64,000 bases of DNA from Faecalibacter macacae (lineage in GTDB: Bacteria; Bacteroidota; Bacteroidia; Flavobacteriales; Weeksellaceae), in assembly GCF_003687725.1 (NCBI RefSeq), contig NZ_RDOJ01000002.1, positions 63,249 to 127,248 of the forward strand, read 5' to 3'. A program made the translations under genes and the position numbers. Under the pieces are notes generated by a model that worked only from the letters and a program-made list of their open reading frames with translations, was not told where the DNA came from and made no database searches. This document shows positions 26,613 through 38,073 of the stretch, one piece after another (position 1 is the stretch's first letter; every line of letters begins with the position of its first letter).

Positions 26613-28804
26613 TTAGTTGATTAATCCAATCGTAAAATTGAAGTAATTGTTTGATAGTCCTTTTGCTGAATCTAACATTGTTTCAGTTGAAGAGATATTT
26701 TGATAGTTAGTTTTAAAATATAATTGAGCATTCGTTTTTTTAAATGCTGGTAAAGTATATTGCACTTCTAATTGATTTGCCCAATAATTTGTGTTTTGAT
26801 AAGCAAAATTTGGATTCAAAATATTACGAGAAACAAAATTTGTAAAAGACGGATTTTCTTGATGACGTAATAAATTATCGCCAACAAATTTTAAAGCTGT
26901 ATTAAATCCAAGAGATAAATTAGAATTGTTCATGTTGAACCATTTTTTAACCTGTGCATTTATAATATAATCTTCATATTCCATTCTTGTGAAAGTTGTA
27001 GGATATTGTTGACCATCATAATTATAAGTTAATCCTGCTCCTGCTGCCCATGATGGTTGATTATCTTTTAAAATCTGCACACCATAATTAAATGCAATTT
27101 GATTTTTTAATTGAAAATTGTTAATCCATTTTCCATTCGAAATGCAGCATTTATACGTGAACTAATTGATTGTAAATCATAAGAAGAATCAAACGGTTGT
27201 ACTAAATCGTATCTAAGTCCAGCTATAATATTCAATTTATTTGTACCTAAATCAGTACTTAAATGGTCTTGTACATACCCTCCTAATTGATGCATTGCTG
27301 GTATATCACTAAATGCACGTGTTCTGTAAGCCGAACCATTAGTATTACGTGGTGGTCTAGTAAAAGTTTTTCCATCTCCGTAATTTGCATCCATTAACCA
27401 ATCTAAACCTGTTAAAATTGAGTGATTAACTTTACCAGTTAAAAAATAAAATTGATTTGAAACCTTAACAGCCGTATTTAAAGGATTTCCTTCAACCCAC
27501 ATTCTACTTAAATAAGAAGATGGCAAATAGCTTACTTCATTTGTTCCGTTTGTGATTGCATAAGATTCTGCAGTTACATCAGCATCATAATACGTTTGTT
27601 GATATCCTATTTGCATTCCATAATTTATAGAAGCATTATATTTAAAAGTTCTTGAAAATTTCTTATCAAAATCAACAACTCCATTTGTGGTAAATCGTAT
27701 ATAGCGTTCTTTAGCATCATTCTTAGTTTGATCATATGCCATATCAGGATCCATATCATACAAATCACGTGCATATGTGAATGCTAGAGTCGAATTTGAT
27801 CGCCAATTTTTCTTAACACCAAATCGATTTGTATATTGGACAGTACCAGTTGTTCTTGTATAATTTTGGTATTTATTTGTTTCTTTATCGTTACTTTTTG
27901 TGTAATCTAAATCAACATATAAACTTCCAGCATCAGTTCCTAAATCAAATCCTTTCCCTCCCCAAAACTGAGTAACTGTTGGATTAAAACGTGCTTTTAA
28001 TTGTAATGGTTCTTTACGTGCTTTGGTCTGTACAATTATAGCTCCTGAATATAAATCACCATATTCAACCGATGGAATACCACGTATAACCTCAACACTT
28101 TCAATATTATCTGCATTTATTTGGCGTAAATCAGCACCACCACCACTTGATGTAGAAAATGAGGCATTTGTACCAGCTGTTGCAGAATTTGTAACTTGTA
28201 AATTGGCATTATTTTATAATGATGTACCATTAACAATAACAGAAGTTCCTAAAGATCCTAACTTATCTGTACTATATTGACGAATACTTGCTTGATTTGC
28301 ATTATTGAAATTAGGATTTGTTACCATATTTCCTGGTACCAATTGTAATACTTCTTGTAAGCTTGTTGCTTGTAAATGTTCAATAGCTTTACGGTTTATT
28401 ACTGTAGAAGTTGTTCCATTACTATTACTTTCTTTACCTAATAGTACAACTTCACCTAAATTTAATTGATTTGCAGAAAATTCAAATAAATGGTTTTGTT
28501 GGCTAGCATCTATTATAAATTCAGGTATAATATAATCACCATGTTCTACAATAATTGTAAAATTTCTTTGCGGAATACTTTGAAATAAAACATTACCAGT
28601 TTCATCTGAAAATGCCTCTAATCCAAGTTCTTTTATAATCACTTTAGCATCTACAATAGGCAAACTTTTATCTTTATTTAACAATTTAAGAGTTATGTTT
28701 GATTGGATTGTATAAGCATGGCTATTAGTATCAATCTGTTGAGCGTTAGTTAAATTTGAAAAAAGTAAACATGCTAAAACAATTGAAATTTTGTAAAGTT
28801 TCAT
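26613..28804 (-). pseudogene. TonB-dependent receptor, interrupted by a stop and a frameshift, possibly fused to another barrel protein
   Basis: The first part (28804-28214) has a signal peptide, a carboxypeptidase-like regulatory domain and a TonB plug domain (VINRKAIEHLQATSLQEVLQ). It hits an in-frame TAA at 28214-28216. The same frame continues (NNANLQVTNSA, then IESVEVIRGIPSVEYGDLYSG), so the stop is a point lesion. That frame ends at 27107 after INAAFRMENGLTIFN. A frameshift then leads to a 155-residue barrel-like tail ending FNFTIGLIN, which lacks the usual terminal aromatic of TonB receptors. The tail may come from a neighbouring outer-membrane protein (DUF6850-like), implying an internal deletion. 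Confidence 0.75.
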
Positions 28805-28826
28805 TTTAAAGTTTTAAATAGTTGCG

Positions 28827-28858
28827 CAAAACTAAATTGTTATTTAGAATTAGTCCAA
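28827..28858 (-). promoter_or_regulatory. Promoter of the TonB/C25-like operon
   Basis: On the minus strand TTG (28858-28856), a 21-base spacer and TAGTTTTG (28834-28827), giving a leader of about 20 nt. The promoter is intact although its first gene is broken. Confidence 0.7.
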
Positions 28859-28959
28859 CTAAAATTTAATAATTGTTATCATTATTTAAACTAAATCTAA
28901 ATAATTTTTAACTTTATATTAAGGTTATACTCTAAATATGTATCTTATCGGAAAATTTA

Positions 28960-29058
28960 ATGATTGAGGATTTTAAGTTTAAATATGATTCTCGTATCAT
29001 AGAAAGAATATCAGCTGGTCCTGGAGCAAGACAAAAAGCATTGGATTCAGAAAACTGA
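28960..29058 (+). pseudogene. Possible remnant of a sigma-70-like gene
   Basis: A 32-codon frame beginning MIEDFKFKYDSRIIERISA and continuing GPGARQKALDSEN before a TGA. The pattern 'IIxxIxAGxGxRQKALxxL' resembles the N terminus of Bacteroidota ECF-type sigma factors just ahead of region 2. Nothing downstream continues it. Too short for certainty. Confidence 0.3.
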
Positions 29059-29227
29059 ATGCAGATAAAAATAGAAAATCTGAAATATGAAGCAATACAC
29101 AATGAGGTAATAAAATTACTATCTTATAACGGTAAAGGTTTTTAAATTAAAAAATAACTTGCTCCCGCACAATTGTATTGAGCATCAAGTATCAATAAAA
29201 AACCTTACAAAATAAAATTTTTAGAGT

Positions 29228-29260
29228 TTGTTATTTTATTACTATATAATACTAATTTTG
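29228..29260 (+). promoter_or_regulatory. Promoter of the MarR-family gene
   Basis: TTG at 29228-29230, a 22-base spacer and TAATTTTG at 29253-29260. Leader about 19 nt. Confidence 0.7.
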
Positions 29261-29282
29261 TATATAAAATGAATAATAAAAT

Positions 29283-29933
29283 ATGAAATACACTTTATTA
29301 AAAGACATTATTTATAGTTTAGAAAAATACGATGAACATTGTAAAAAGGAGTCCATTGAAGATATTGACTTTGAATCATATAAATCTTGGTTATTAGAGG
29401 AACCTACTCAATTTGTTTCTTGGGATGGTAAAGAAAAAGGCCGTTCAATGAATAGCATCATTAACACCTTAATTGTCCACCTAAATAGATATGCCAAAAC
29501 TTACTCAAAATCAGTAATACAGAATACTGAATTCGTTTCACAAGAAGATTTCATCTATTTAATTAATTTAAATGCATTTGGAGCAATGACTAAAATGGAT
29601 TTGATTAAGAAAAATATTCATGAAAAATCTCCTGGAATGCAAATTATTAATCGTTTAATTGCAAAAGGTTGGATAGATCAAATTGATGATGAAATAGATA
29701 AAAGACAAAAATTAATTTCTATAACTACAGAAGGTAAAAAAATCCTTGAAGAAAATATGGCGAATATTAGAAATGCAACTAATATTGTAACTGGTGATTT
29801 AACAGATAAAGAAAAAATTGTTTTAATATCTTTATTACAAAAACTAGACAATTACCACTACCCTATATATACTGCTAATAAAAAACCAGAGGAGCTATTA
29901 GAGTATGTAAATAAATTAGAAAACAGTATCTAA
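29283..29933 (+). CDS. MarR-family transcriptional regulator
   Basis: A 216-residue winged-helix regulator. The N-terminal 85 residues form a helical dimerisation region. The wHTH follows: SQEDFIYLINLNAFGAMTKMDLIKKN, then GMQIINRLIAKGWI as recognition helix and DDEIDKRQKLISITTEGKKIL as the wing. The Asp-x-Arg in the wing is the usual MarR signature. It is longer than typical MarR proteins (about 150) because of the N-terminal extension. It stands alone between the TonB/C25-like operon and the adhesin-like gene; targets cannot be read from the sequence. Confidence 0.85.
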   Translation: MKYTLLKDIIYSLEKYDEHCKKESIEDIDFESYKSWLLEEPTQFVSWDGKEKGRSMNSIINTLIVHLNRYAKTYSKSVIQNTEFVSQEDFIYLINLNAFGAMTKMDLIKKNIHEKSPGMQIINRLIAKGWIDQIDDEIDKRQKLISITTEGKKILEENMANIRNATNIVTGDLTDKEKIVLISLLQKLDNYHYPIYTANKKPEELLEYVNKLENSI

Positions 29934-30293
29934 ATAGTAATTCTGTTTTGACTTTATTCATAATAACAAAATAAAAATCCAAAGAAATAAATATCTCTGG
30001 ATTTTTATTTTTTAAAACATTTATTTCAATTAATACAATATTAGTTAACAGATTTTATATTAAAATAAGTGATTTTCTTTACTGAATCAAACATATTAAT
30101 ATTCTAAAATAACAATTGTTAATTCCTTAAATAAAAAAACCTAAACAACTATACTACTTTTAGTTAAATAATTTAAATCGAATTATTTATTTTTAAAAAA
30201 TCATTCATATTCCGGAATACAAACAATACATTGATTTTTTCGTTAGTTATTGTCATTGATATTTGCAATAAATATTAAACTCTAATCTAATCA
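29934..30293. other. Intergenic region
   Basis: 360 bp of AT-rich DNA. It holds the MarR terminator at its start and, near its end, a near-consensus promoter (TTG at 30231-30233, 24-base spacer, GATATTTG at 30258-30265) about 29 bp ahead of the adhesin-like gene. Nothing else was recognised. Confidence 0.5.
29973..30006 (+). terminator. Terminator after the MarR gene
   Basis: AAAAATCCA/TGGATTTTT stem with an interrupted inner helix, ending in T-rich sequence. Confidence 0.7.
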
Positions 30294-31889
30294 ATGAAAA
30301 ATTCTTTAACTTTATTAACTACTATTTTCACACTGACTATTTCTAATGCACAAGTAGGGATAAACACAGAAAACCCTAAATCAACTTTAGATGTTCAAAA
30401 ATCTGAAAAAAATGAAATTTTAGATGGTATTATCGCTCCTCGATTAACAAAAGAAGAATTAAATGTTAAAACTTATACCAATGAGCAAACTGGTGCATTA
30501 GTTTACGTAACTAACTCTACCTTAACAAGCACCTCAACTTCACAGGTTGCAAACATAATTACAGAAGGATATTATTATTTTGATGGTGTTTTATGGCAAA
30601 CATTAAAAAATAATGACATCACTGACTGGAAAATTTCAGGAAACGAAATTAATCCAAATTTATATAGCAATTCTACTCTAATTTCACCATTACTTACTAT
30701 AAATGGGACGGAATTAACAGATTTAAATGGCATAGCATTTCAAACAACTTCTTTAGGAAAACTAGAAAGCGGAAACTTTTTAGGATCTATTAATAATGAG
30801 GATTTAGCATTAAAAGCTAACAATGAATATGTAGGAATTATTAATTCAAACAATATATCATTCGGAAAAGGTTCATTTTCTAAAAAAATAAATATTAATG
30901 GCACAAGTGTTCAAAATAATAATCTTATTGCAATAGGAAATCATTCTTTAACAAATAACAACGGTGGAAATGGAAATGTTGCAATTGGTGCTGAAACATT
31001 AATAACAAATACAACTGGAAGTAATAATATTGCTATTGGTGTAAAAACTTTACAACGTAATACTACAAGTTCTAATAGTATAGCAATTGGATTTGGAGCT
31101 CTACAACATAATACAGATAAAGATAATATCAATAACGCTTATAGACCTGCTATGAATAATACAGTAATTGGTGTAAACTCTACAAGAAGATTAGAACAAG
31201 GATTTAATGTCACTTCATTAGGTATGTCCTCAGCTCAATTTATTAAAAAAGGAGATTATAATACTGCTATTGGAGCTTCTGCCCTTGAAGGTTTTAACAA
31301 TAATAATTATTTAATTTCCGGAAATATAGGTAATTACAATACAGCTATTGGTCATGCTGCTTTAGCTTCGACTTTTAGTGCTGATGGTACTAAAGGAAAT
31401 CACAATACAGCAATCGGAAATTATGCAGGAATTAATGTAATTGGAAACAATAATATTTTTATTGGTTCTAAAGCTACATTTAGTATATTAAATCAAGCAA
31501 AAGCTAGCTTACCAACACAAGAAAATTTATTGAAAGAATTAAGTAACGTTATGAATATAGGTAATGCTATTTTCGGTAAAAATATATTAATTGAAGGTGA
31601 ATTATATACAGACAATTCAGCCTTTATTGGTATCGGAGTTCCTGAACCTTTGTACAAATTAGATATTAAACCTAGCGCTGGTTTAGACCCTATTCGTATA
31701 CAAAATATCAAAGAAGGAAACGGAAGTGTATTGGTTATTGATCAAGATGGTGTAATTAAAAAATCACATAGCATGTCAGCAAAAAATTACAACAATGTTG
31801 ATATAACTGATTTAACTAACAAAATCGAAAATTTAGAAGAAAAAATTGTTCGATTAGAGGCAATTATTCAACAATTACAAATACAATAA
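30294..31889 (+). CDS. Surface protein with YadA-like head repeats and C-terminal coiled coil
   Basis: A 531-residue exported protein (signal peptide ending ISNAQ, followed by VGINTENPKSTLDV, a start typical of Flavobacteriia surface proteins). Residues of about 200-395 carry degenerate repeats of the 'xxAIGxxxLxxNTxGxxN' kind (NLIAIGNHSLTNN, NVAIGAETL, NIAIGVKTL, SIAIGFGAL, NTAIGASAL, NTAIGHAAL, NTAIGNYAG). These are the left-handed beta-roll head units of trimeric autotransporter adhesins. The last 30 residues are a strong heptad coiled coil (ITDLTNKIENLEEKIVRL), suggesting trimerisation. No outer-membrane anchor barrel is present. Confidence 0.8.
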   Translation: MKNSLTLLTTIFTLTISNAQVGINTENPKSTLDVQKSEKNEILDGIIAPRLTKEELNVKTYTNEQTGALVYVTNSTLTSTSTSQVANIITEGYYYFDGVLWQTLKNNDITDWKISGNEINPNLYSNSTLISPLLTINGTELTDLNGIAFQTTSLGKLESGNFLGSINNEDLALKANNEYVGIINSNNISFGKGSFSKKININGTSVQNNNLIAIGNHSLTNNNGGNGNVAIGAETLITNTTGSNNIAIGVKTLQRNTTSSNSIAIGFGALQHNTDKDNINNAYRPAMNNTVIGVNSTRRLEQGFNVTSLGMSSAQFIKKGDYNTAIGASALEGFNNNNYLISGNIGNYNTAIGHAALASTFSADGTKGNHNTAIGNYAGINVIGNNNIFIGSKATFSILNQAKASLPTQENLLKELSNVMNIGNAIFGKNILIEGELYTDNSAFIGIGVPEPLYKLDIKPSAGLDPIRIQNIKEGNGSVLVIDQDGVIKKSHSMSAKNYNNVDITDLTNKIENLEEKIVRLEAIIQQLQIQ

Positions 31890-32198
31890 ACAAACCTTAA
31901 TCTATTTACGTAAAATTAAACTTAACCAATTTTAAACTAAAAAAACCAGAGAAAATCTCTGGTTTTTTTTATTCTATTTCTTGATTAAAATTTTCTAAGT
32001 AAAAACAAATTGCTATTACTTTTAGTGGAAAAATTCGAAAATTATTATCTCAAAATAACTAAACTATCAAAAAAGATAAACTAGATTATCTAAATAAAAT
32101 AAAGAATATACCTCATTTTATTTTCAAAGCAAATGTAGAAATGAAATTAAGTTTTAAAAATGCTTAAAATTCATCAAAAGATGTTTAAAAGTAATATT
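31890..32198. other. Intergenic region
   Basis: 309 bp between convergent genes. Apart from the terminator at 31939 it is AT-rich with no recognisable element. Confidence 0.6.
31939..31970 (+). terminator. Terminator after the adhesin-like gene
   Basis: AAAACCAGAGA/TCTCTGGTTTT stem with an AAA loop and T8. Confidence 0.9.
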
Positions 32199-33062
32199 TT
32201 AATCTTTAAACTGCTTTCTATATTGTAATGGAGTTAATTTTAAATGTTTTTTAAAGAAATGTGAAAATGAATACTGATCACTAAACTGTAAATCTCTTGC
32301 AATCACTTTTACGGCTTTATTTGTGGTTGAAAGTTGTGCTTTTGCCTCATTTAATATAAACTCAGTAATAAAATCATTAGGTGTTTTATTCGTTTCTAAT
32401 TTTACTACACTACTTAGATATCGACTTGTAATATGTAGTTTATCAGCGTAAAACTGAACAGATTTCGTTTGTAAATAATAATCTGAGACCAACAAAATAA
32501 AATCATTTACTATTTGTTGATTTCTTGTCATCTCTGTAACATCTTCATTATTCTCTTCCACTACACTAACAATATGATAAAGCACAATCATAAATAAATG
32601 CTCAACTATTTCTTTAATGTATGTAATGTCTTTTTTCTCTTGAAGATAAAAATCCAACAATTTCAAATTCGTAAAAATAATGTCCATTTCAGAAGAAGAA
32701 ATATTAAAAATACGCTTCAATTGTTTTTTCAAACTATCATACACTTTAATCTTATTCAGTTTTAAAGCTATTTTATCTAAAAAAGAACGCTCATATACCA
32801 AAAGTAAAATTTCTATCTCATCGCTTGCCTCAAGTACCTCATATACCCTATTTGTATCAATGATGATGATCGAATTCGATTCTAAAGAATGTACACTTAC
32901 ATGTTCCTTTAATAACACACACCCTTTTTTAACAAATAAAATAGCTGTATTCTGAGGACGAATTGGATGTCCCATCGGAATATATTCAAAAATATTTTTC
33001 TCATTAATGATTTTAATATTCTGAATTTTTAGGTTAAGAGAAGCAAATGTATTCAAAATCAA
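32199..33062 (-). CDS. AraC-family transcriptional regulator
   Basis: A 287-residue regulator. The N-terminal cupin-like sensing region (FEYIPMGHPIRPQNTAILFVKKG) precedes the C-terminal double HTH of AraC type (YADKLHITSRYLSSVVKLETNKTP, then the signature FSDQYSFSHFFKKHLKLTPLQYRKQF at the very end; listed as two helices of one domain). It is transcribed away from katG with 266 bp between them, so it might regulate katG, but no paired operator was identified. The effector is unknown. Confidence 0.88.
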   Translation of the reverse strand: MILNTFASLNLKIQNIKIINEKNIFEYIPMGHPIRPQNTAILFVKKGCVLLKEHVSVHSLESNSIIIIDTNRVYEVLEASDEIEILLLVYERSFLDKIALKLNKIKVYDSLKKQLKRIFNISSSEMDIIFTNLKLLDFYLQEKKDITYIKEIVEHLFMIVLYHIVSVVEENNEDVTEMTRNQQIVNDFILLVSDYYLQTKSVQFYADKLHITSRYLSSVVKLETNKTPNDFITEFILNEAKAQLSTTNKAVKVIARDLQFSDQYSFSHFFKKHLKLTPLQYRKQFKD

Positions 33063-33292
33063 ATCTAAGTTTTAATAAATCTTTTTTATTCAAGTATTAT
33101 TCTTTAAAAACACACAGAACCCTTATCAATAAAGGATTCTTTATGTTAAATTTTTCTCATTTTAAATTACATTTTCATTCAATAATACAAATAATTTAAT
33201 ATCACGTTATTACACTATTACTATAATTATAAATTATTCTTAAATAAAACAATACAATTTTATAATCAGAAATTGTATTCATATCTTTATGA

Positions 33293-35590
<2,298 letters not shown>

Positions 35591-35613
35591 TCAAACGATT
35601 TCAATATAAATGT

Positions 35614-35647
35614 AAAAAGCGTGAATCGATTGATTCATGCTTTTTTT
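35614..35647 (+). terminator. Terminator after katG
   Basis: AAAAAGCGTGAATC/GATTCATGCTTTTT stem with one G-T pair and T-tract. The next gene on the minus strand ends at 35654 and may share it. Confidence 0.85.
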
Positions 35648-35653
35648 ATACAA

Positions 35654-37102
35654 CTATTTTTTTACTGTTTTTTGTAATAAATTAATAAACTCTGATGGAG
35701 ATAAATTTGTTTCTCTTTTAAACATTGTTATAAACTCCATTTTAGAATAAAAACCAGCTATTTCACTTATCCTATTAATATCATATTCTAATAAATCAGG
35801 GTTATTATTTAATTTATTAATAATATTATAAATTTTTAAATAACTTATGTAATCTTCAAAATTTCTGTTTTTATATTTCTTTATAGCATCCTCTAATTTA
35901 CTTGAAGAAACTTTATTTTTAAAAGCAACAGAAGCTAAAGACAAATTATGATTTAAGAACTCTTTGTCATCTTCAATTTTTTTTAATATTTCTAGGAATT
36001 CATTATCCAATTTCTGAGATTCAAAAGCTGAATTATATAAATTATCTTTATTCAAATTTTCAATTATATTCTCAAAATATTTTTTTTGATTTTTCTTTTT
36101 CTGTTTAAATAAATAAAAAGATATAAATAAAATTAGTAAAAATATAAGAGTAATAAAATAGTAATATTTTGAATAATTAGAAACTATATTTTGAGATTTA
36201 ACCGAATCCGTATTTAAATGTTCATTCTTATTAACTTCTTCAATTCGTTGATCTTCTAAAATAGCTAACTTAGAATTTATTATTTCTATAGATCCCTTAT
36301 AGTCTTTTAATTTTGCTATTTCTAATGATTTACTTAAATAATCATTAGATAATTGAAAATCTCCTTCATATAAGGCTATTTCCCCTAAACCAAAATAAAT
36401 TTTTAAATCTATTAATTCATCAGAAATACCTTTTTTATCGCATATTAATTTCGAATAATTATAATAATTTTTAGCATTATCATAATCCTTATCTTGTCTA
36501 TATAAATTTGCTAATCTTAATAAAGAATTTAAGTGATTGAAAATTGTTTTATTATCAACATTTTCGTCCTTATAAAAAGTAATTTCTTTTTTTAATTCTT
36601 CTTTTATTTTAACATAATCTGAAGATTTTAAATCAATATAAGGTATATTTAAATTAATCGCCTTTATGACATTCCTATAAATCTTATCATTTTTTCTCTT
36701 TGATAATAATGTATAAATTCTTTGTTTCTCAATATCTGAATATGAATTATATTCACTATTAGAATAAATATTATAAAGTAATAAGCTTGTTCTTAATTCC
36801 TGTTCATTTATTCCATTTTTTCTAGCTATTGAATCTGCTTTTTTAGAGACTTTTAATGAGTTTCCATAATTTTTTAAATTATAATATCCTATTCCAGATG
36901 TTATTAAAGAATAAATTTTCTGCTCATCATTAATCGAATTATTATACAAAGAATCTCCTAATTGTACTAACTTATAACTCTCATCGGAATATTTATGAAT
37001 ACTACTTTCATAAAATGACTTGTATGATTTAATAACATTTTGTCCAAATGTTAAATTCATGCATAAAAGCATTAAAATTTTCAATAAAATTCCTCTTTTC
37101 AA
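35654..37102 (-). CDS. Membrane-anchored TPR-AraC regulator
   Basis: A 482-residue one-component regulator found in many Flavobacteriia. It has a signal peptide (to about FGQ), a periplasmic array of TPR-like helical repeats (about 40-300, e.g. FGLGEIALYEGDFQLSNDYLSKSLEIA), one membrane helix near 315-333 (YYYFITLIFLLILFISFYLF) and a cytosolic AraC-type DNA-binding domain (FYSKMEFITMFKRETNLSPSEFINL at the end). It probably couples an envelope signal to transcription. Its codon use is especially A/T-rich (ATA, AGA, TTA) relative to purine or ribosomal genes here. Targets unknown. Confidence 0.82.
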   Translation of the reverse strand: MKRGILLKILMLLCMNLTFGQNVIKSYKSFYESSIHKYSDESYKLVQLGDSLYNNSINDEQKIYSLITSGIGYYNLKNYGNSLKVSKKADSIARKNGINEQELRTSLLLYNIYSNSEYNSYSDIEKQRIYTLLSKRKNDKIYRNVIKAINLNIPYIDLKSSDYVKIKEELKKEITFYKDENVDNKTIFNHLNSLLRLANLYRQDKDYDNAKNYYNYSKLICDKKGISDELIDLKIYFGLGEIALYEGDFQLSNDYLSKSLEIAKLKDYKGSIEIINSKLAILEDQRIEEVNKNEHLNTDSVKSQNIVSNYSKYYYFITLIFLLILFISFYLFKQKKKNQKKYFENIIENLNKDNLYNSAFESQKLDNEFLEILKKIEDDKEFLNHNLSLASVAFKNKVSSSKLEDAIKKYKNRNFEDYISYLKIYNIINKLNNNPDLLEYDINRISEIAGFYSKMEFITMFKRETNLSPSEFINLLQKTVKK

Positions 37103-37314
37103 TTTAATTATTTAATAATTGGCAAAAATATTACAATAATCTATTAGACAATAATAGTTTTAAATATTTATAAACTGATTTTAATTACTTTTAATTACTT
37201 AAAATTAAGTGATTTTTAAAAAAAACTTACTTGTAAATACATGTATATCTACGTATGTATTATTACAATTACATTAGAAATTAATAGACAACTTAAAAAA
37301 ACATTATACATTTA

Positions 37315-37334
37315 TTGCTAAACTAGTTTAGCAA
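37315..37334. promoter_or_regulatory. 20-bp perfect palindrome, candidate operator
   Basis: TTGCTAAACTAGTTTAGCAA is its own reverse complement. It lies in the 297-bp region between the TPR-AraC gene (start 37102) and the hypothetical gene at 37400, an operator-like placement. Confidence 0.4.
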
Positions 37335-37399
37335 ATTAATTACTTATTTTCAATCTTCATAAATTCTATTCAATAATTAAATATTCGTAATTTTGAAGC

Positions 37400-37954
37400 A
37401 TGAATACAATTGCAATTATAATCTCTATTCTTATCTTATTTATAATAGGATTTATTTTTCTAAAATCACAAGCAAAAAAGAATGTTGAAATTACAATTCA
37501 GGAAAATGAAATTAAATCTCCCAAAGTAACTTACATACAAATTTCGAAAACTGAAAAAGGGAAAGTTAACTTTCAAGACGATTATACGTTTGATATTTCA
37601 TCAATTACAAAAAGAAAAAACAAATTAGATATATTAACTACTTTCCAAAATAACAGTTCTAAACATATCCGTATAGAGATTATAAAAACTGTTTTATCTT
37701 TAAATGGAAAAGAAATTGTTGGAGATCATCAATTGAAAGAAATGACGATGGGAACCAATGATATAATCTTAAAAAACACCATTCTATCGGGTGGAAATCT
37801 AATTCGTAACATTTATTTTTCTGATATTAACTCTCAAGAATATAATAGTACGGACACTTTAAAAATTGAATTATTGATAAATAATGCACCCTATACTTTA
37901 GAAAATTCGTTTGGAAAATCGACCGTTGATAAAGTTAAAGTGATTGAGGAATAG
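37400..37954 (+). CDS. Hypothetical membrane-anchored protein
   Basis: A 184-residue protein with one N-terminal membrane helix (about residues 4-22, IAIIISILILFIIGFIFL) followed by a predicted beta-rich soluble domain. The helix is followed by KSQAKK, so the domain could be on either side of the membrane. I do not recognise the family. The domain resembles DUF-type immunoglobulin-like folds only in being strand-rich. It is divergent from the TPR-AraC regulator and followed by its own terminator. Confidence 0.65.
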   Translation: MNTIAIIISILILFIIGFIFLKSQAKKNVEITIQENEIKSPKVTYIQISKTEKGKVNFQDDYTFDISSITKRKNKLDILTTFQNNSSKHIRIEIIKTVLSLNGKEIVGDHQLKEMTMGTNDIILKNTILSGGNLIRNIYFSDINSQEYNSTDTLKIELLINNAPYTLENSFGKSTVDKVKVIEE

Positions 37955-37971
37955 ACAACAAAAAACAAATT

Positions 37972-38003
37972 AAATCCTACATCTATTACTGTAGGATTTT
38001 TTA
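37972..38003 (+). terminator. Terminator after the hypothetical gene
   Basis: AATCCTACA/TGTAGGATT stem with T6. Confidence 0.8.
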
Positions 38004-38073
38004 TTGCCTTTACTTTCGAAGCGTTTGGAGTAATTTAATTACCTTTGGATATAATTTGACTTAAAAATTAGTT

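Larger units (their letters stand above)
28805..29282. other. Intergenic region with promoters and a gene scrap
   Basis: 478 bp. It contains the divergent promoters for the minus-strand operon and the MarR gene, and the short sigma-factor-like frame at 28960. The remainder (29060-29220) has no recognisable content. Confidence 0.6.
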
